In this document: positions 61,637 to 64,000 of the stretch, piece after piece
How the letters are laid out: the number at the start of each line of letters is the position of its first letter
Numbering within the stretch: the first letter of the stretch is position 1
Source: CAYZJV01 sp964478945
GTDB lineage: Bacteria > Spirochaetota > Spirochaetia > Sphaerochaetales > Sphaerochaetaceae
Length of the DNA: 64,000 nucleotides
Assembly: GCA_964478945.1 (NCBI GenBank)
Contig: CAYZJV010000001.1
Coordinates: forward strand, 39,329 to 103,328
Reading direction: 5' to 3'
Program-made: the position numbers and the translations under genes
The notes under the pieces: generated by a model
What the model was told of the DNA's origin: nothing
What the model saw: only the letters and a program-made list of their open reading frames with translations
The model's database searches: none

Positions 61637-63431
61637 GTTCTGGTTTCCTCATTCCTGCAATCTTTTCATCCAAAGATTTCTTTTCCAGAAGCAAATTGGA
61701 GAGCTCCATGGATACAGAGCCATCCTTTTCAGCCAGTCGAATCAAATTCTCAACATTTTTTCTCTTCTTTTCCAAAGAACGAAGGGTGATGCGCCGTACC
61801 GATTCATCAAGGATCTGCTCCGGTTGATTGGTGAACTCTCCGGTTTGGAAGCTCAACGCAACCATATTCCTCAAATATCCTTCGGGAACCAACCTGAGCA
61901 ACACCTCATCGGAAGTATCGCCTCCTTCTCTGGAAGCATCTTCGAGCACGGTATACAATTCAACCGCCTGTTCATCCACCAATTCGTCGATTTTCAACCG
62001 ATTCCTGTAGATAGGAAACAGTGTCCTGTTGTTCATCAACGTCAACATGGCATACAGATCCGTGGAGAGTTTCCAACCTCCATGGGAAGGATCGGATCCA
62101 TTTCCACTTCGTTCATCCACCTCCCGTCTCCGTATGGTCGTACCGGCGCTCCGATTCACGAAATCGTGCATAAGTGTTTCTTCATCCAATTGTAGATAAT
62201 CGGCCAAATCACGCAAATGACTTTGCCTCACAATTTCAGAATCCACCGCAGCCAAGAATGGTTGTATCTCGGAAAATATTTGCAATTTCCCTGTCGCCTT
62301 CTTACCATCATACATGGTAATCGCCGAATGTACAAGATAATCGAAGCCGCTTTTACTGATCCGACATGCCTTTGCCAACGATTCTTCACCTTGTGTTTCC
62401 ATAAGCTCGGCAGGGTCTTTCGCACCATCCAATACAATTACACGGGATTCGAGTCCAAGTTGTTCGCAGATGATCAAGGCCTTCTTCGTCGCAGCCCTTC
62501 CCGCATCATCTCCATCGAACAGTGTGAAGGCCTTTTTCGCGTATCGTCGCAACAATTTCCCTTGGTCTGTGGTGAATGCAGTCCCCAACGGAGCAACCGC
62601 GGTGGCGAGTCCTGCCTGATGCATGGCCATCACGTCGAAATATCCTTCGCAAAGGATGAAGGATTCTTGATTCTTCAATTCGGACAGGCTCTCGTACATC
62701 CCATATACAATCTCTCTCTTTTTGTAGAGTGACGTCTCTGGAGTGTTGATGTATTTCGCTCTCGAATTTCCCGACAAATCCCTTCCTCCGAAGGCAACCA
62801 CCCTTCCCTGCCAATCCCTGATGGGAAACATCAAACGATTTCTGAACAATGGATAAGTGACATTGTTGCGAGTGAAGAGTCCCGAACGGGAGAGTATCTT
62901 GTCACTGTAATCCTTGGACCTGAGAAAGTGATACAGCCAATTCGGATCATCGGGAGCATACCCTATGAGAAAGGTTTCCATCGATTTGGTGGAGAATCCA
63001 CGTTTCTGCAAATATTCGCGGGCCGGGATGCCCGAATCGGTATGTTGGAGGATGTAATGGAAACTCGCCGCCAACTTCTCATACAGATCACGGAGCGTCT
63101 CCATTTCAGTGCGTCTACGACGATCTGCCGGAGTCTCATCCAAAATTTGCACTCCCGCTTCCTCTGCAAGCTTGTGGACCGTCTCGACGAACGTGAGATG
63201 ATCCATCTCCATCACAAAATCAAAGAGGGAACCACTCTTGCCACATCCGAAACAATGGAAAAACCCTTTTTCAGGGAGCACGGAAAACGAGGGCGTCTTC
63301 TCTTCATGAAAAGGACAGAGACCCCAAAAGCGATCCCCCTTCCTATGTAGTGTAAGATAACGGGACACCACATCCACCAGAGAAATACGGTTCTTGATCT
63401 CTTCTATGACAGAACTGGAAATCTTCGCCAT
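61629..63431 (-). CDS. dnaG: DNA primase
   Basis: Makes RNA primers for replication. I start at the ATG at 63431 (GGGAG upstream; the start MAKISSSVIEEI is typical), giving 600 residues. The CHC2 zinc site is C39, H42, C60, C63 (CPFHEEKTPSF, FHCFGCGKSG), the TOPRIM core has EGYFDVMAMHQAG and LFDGDDAGRAA, and the C-terminal helicase-binding region follows. Starts 10 bp after the YkgJ-like gene. Confidence 0.96.
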   Translation of the reverse strand: MAKISSSVIEEIKNRISLVDVVSRYLTLHRKGDRFWGLCPFHEEKTPSFSVLPEKGFFHCFGCGKSGSLFDFVMEMDHLTFVETVHKLAEEAGVQILDETPADRRRRTEMETLRDLYEKLAASFHYILQHTDSGIPAREYLQKRGFSTKSMETFLIGYAPDDPNWLYHFLRSKDYSDKILSRSGLFTRNNVTYPLFRNRLMFPIRDWQGRVVAFGGRDLSGNSRAKYINTPETSLYKKREIVYGMYESLSELKNQESFILCEGYFDVMAMHQAGLATAVAPLGTAFTTDQGKLLRRYAKKAFTLFDGDDAGRAATKKALIICEQLGLESRVIVLDGAKDPAELMETQGEESLAKACRISKSGFDYLVHSAITMYDGKKATGKLQIFSEIQPFLAAVDSEIVRQSHLRDLADYLQLDEETLMHDFVNRSAGTTIRRREVDERSGNGSDPSHGGWKLSTDLYAMLTLMNNRTLFPIYRNRLKIDELVDEQAVELYTVLEDASREGGDTSDEVLLRLVPEGYLRNMVALSFQTGEFTNQPEQILDESVRRITLRSLEKKRKNVENLIRLAEKDGSVSMELSNLLLEKKSLDEKIAGMRKPEHV

Positions 63432-63441
63432 ACACTCCCAT

Positions 63442-63894
63442 TCAGTCGAACACCTCTTCCCATACCGCCGGTTCGACTCCTTCACGCATGTGCAACATAC
63501 GCTCTATCTCTTCGGAATCATGAAGCTCCCCTGTTCCTATTCCAGGGCACCATGCCGACTCCAATTCCCACGAACGCTTGTCGGACAACACCGTATTCCA
63601 GAAGGGATACGTCGCACACTGGACAGGCCTGGCTTCATAGACACCACATCCCCGATCGTTCAAGAATACACAATCGTGGTTGTCTTTCTCCAAAAGGCTT
63701 ACATAAGAGATACTACCCATCGGTACCTTTCGGCAATAGCGCAGGAGGAATTCCTTCCTCGAAAGACAGAGATGAGAGGCCAATTTCTGTAGATCATCGA
63801 TCGTCACGAAGACATATCCCGGTTCTACACCGCAACAATAGCGGCAACCGGGCTTGCAGGAAAAACGGAGCCCGTTGTCATAAAAACGACTCAT
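63442..63894 (-). CDS. YkgJ/CxxCxxCC-family zinc or iron cluster protein
   Basis: Small 150-residue protein of the YkgJ family, thought to bind a zinc or iron cluster; function unknown. Conserved Cys residues: C13, C17, C20, C21 (CKPGCRYCC), then CVFLNDRGCGVYEARPVQC and the late WCPG. It is upstream of dnaG on the same strand, separated from the tRNA by a terminator. The second methionine is not needed; the start follows a purine-rich GGGGTG. Confidence 0.85.
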   Translation of the reverse strand: MSRFYDNGLRFSCKPGCRYCCGVEPGYVFVTIDDLQKLASHLCLSRKEFLLRYCRKVPMGSISYVSLLEKDNHDCVFLNDRGCGVYEARPVQCATYPFWNTVLSDKRSWELESAWCPGIGTGELHDSEEIERMLHMREGVEPAVWEEVFD

Positions 63895-63903
63895 CGCACC
63901 CCC

Positions 63904-63942
63904 TGAAAAGAAGAACAGGCCTCCCGCTCGGGTAGACCTGTT
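63904..63942 (-). terminator. Terminator after tRNA-Tyr
   Basis: On the minus strand AACAGG/CCTGTT (63937-63942/63914-63919) closes an inner CCCG/CGGG stem, followed by CTTCTTTTC. This separates the tRNA from the YkgJ-like gene. Confidence 0.7.
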
Positions 63943-63946
63943 TGAA

Positions 63947-64000
63947 TGGGGAGAGAAGGATTCGAACCTTCGAAGGCTGAGCCAACAGATTTACAGTCTG
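63947..64000 (-). tRNA. tRNA-Tyr (GUA), partial
   Basis: Minus-strand 3' half of a tRNA. The anticodon loop CTGTAAA carries GUA (Tyr), flanked by CAGA/TCTG. The long variable arm (GGC..GCC) is as expected for class II tRNA-Tyr; the T arm GAAGG-TTCGAAT-CCTTC and acceptor strand TCTCCCC with discriminator A follow. No CCA is encoded. The 5' half lies beyond the window. Confidence 0.93.

Noticed and set aside
1..64000. CRISPR array, insertion sequence, prophage or integron
   Set aside because: No regularly spaced repeats, transposase, integrase or terminal inverted repeats were seen.

Overview
This 64 kb window is a gene-dense block of bacterial housekeeping genes with short intergenic gaps. 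I saw no insertion sequence, prophage, integron or CRISPR array. The cell is a diderm: BamA, TamB, two LptF/LptG-type permeases, signal peptidase I and a beta-barrel-like exported protein are present. Several traits point to Spirochaetota, most likely a Sphaerochaeta-like member: GreA carried on a giant helical N-terminal region, cytidylate kinase fused to ribosomal protein S1, a CdsZ-type coiled-coil/zinc-ribbon protein beside rpoD, and a peptide-binding protein with a GGDKEA-type mature N-terminus. The placement is inferred from gene content and was not tested by a search.

Layout. 0-4.2 kb: rpsD (minus), an exported barrel-like protein (plus), then a minus-strand trans-translation unit ssrA <- smpB <- a membrane-anchored PEGA/SUMF1-like protein. 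4.2-11 kb: lepB and hemW, then yebC-ruvC-ruvA-ruvB-queA, converging on tmk. 11.2-22.2 kb: envelope assembly (tamB, bamA), then mutS and a comF-like gene. 22.2-37 kb: one long translation/RNA superoperon, rimP-nusA-infB-rbfA-truB-ribF-rpsO-pnp-dut-lptF-lptG-tgt-murJ, with a terminator-like hairpin in its leader. greA lies convergent to it (37.1-39.8 kb). 40-49.5 kb: rpe-dtd, recA, scpA-scpB-rluB-cmk/rpsA-TPR protein-lipoprotein, and mazG. 49.5-55.8 kb is the only accessory-looking part: a GntR-type winged-helix protein with an RCK_C (TrkA_C) domain, the architecture of the c-di-AMP-responsive repressor BusR, followed by a structured leader and a four-gene peptide-type ABC transporter whose two ATPases are fused. 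55.8-64 kb (minus): tRNA-Tyr, a YkgJ-like cysteine-cluster protein, the macromolecular-synthesis group dnaG-rpoD with cdsZ, then rnpB and a large radical-SAM protein.

Themes. Promoters are readable here: TTGxCA-like -35 boxes, 17-18 bp spacers and often a TGN extended -10. For several genes (lepB, rpe, the BusR-like gene, possibly scpA and the SUMF1 gene) the predicted transcription start falls on or within a few bases of the start codon and no Shine-Dalgarno sequence is visible, suggesting leaderless mRNAs. The best candidates for undescribed biology are the BusR-like/leader-RNA/peptide-transporter unit, the in-frame internal start that could release free S1 from the Cmk-S1 fusion, the zinc ribbon at the end of NusA, and the hairpin that every rimP-nusA-infB transcript must cross.
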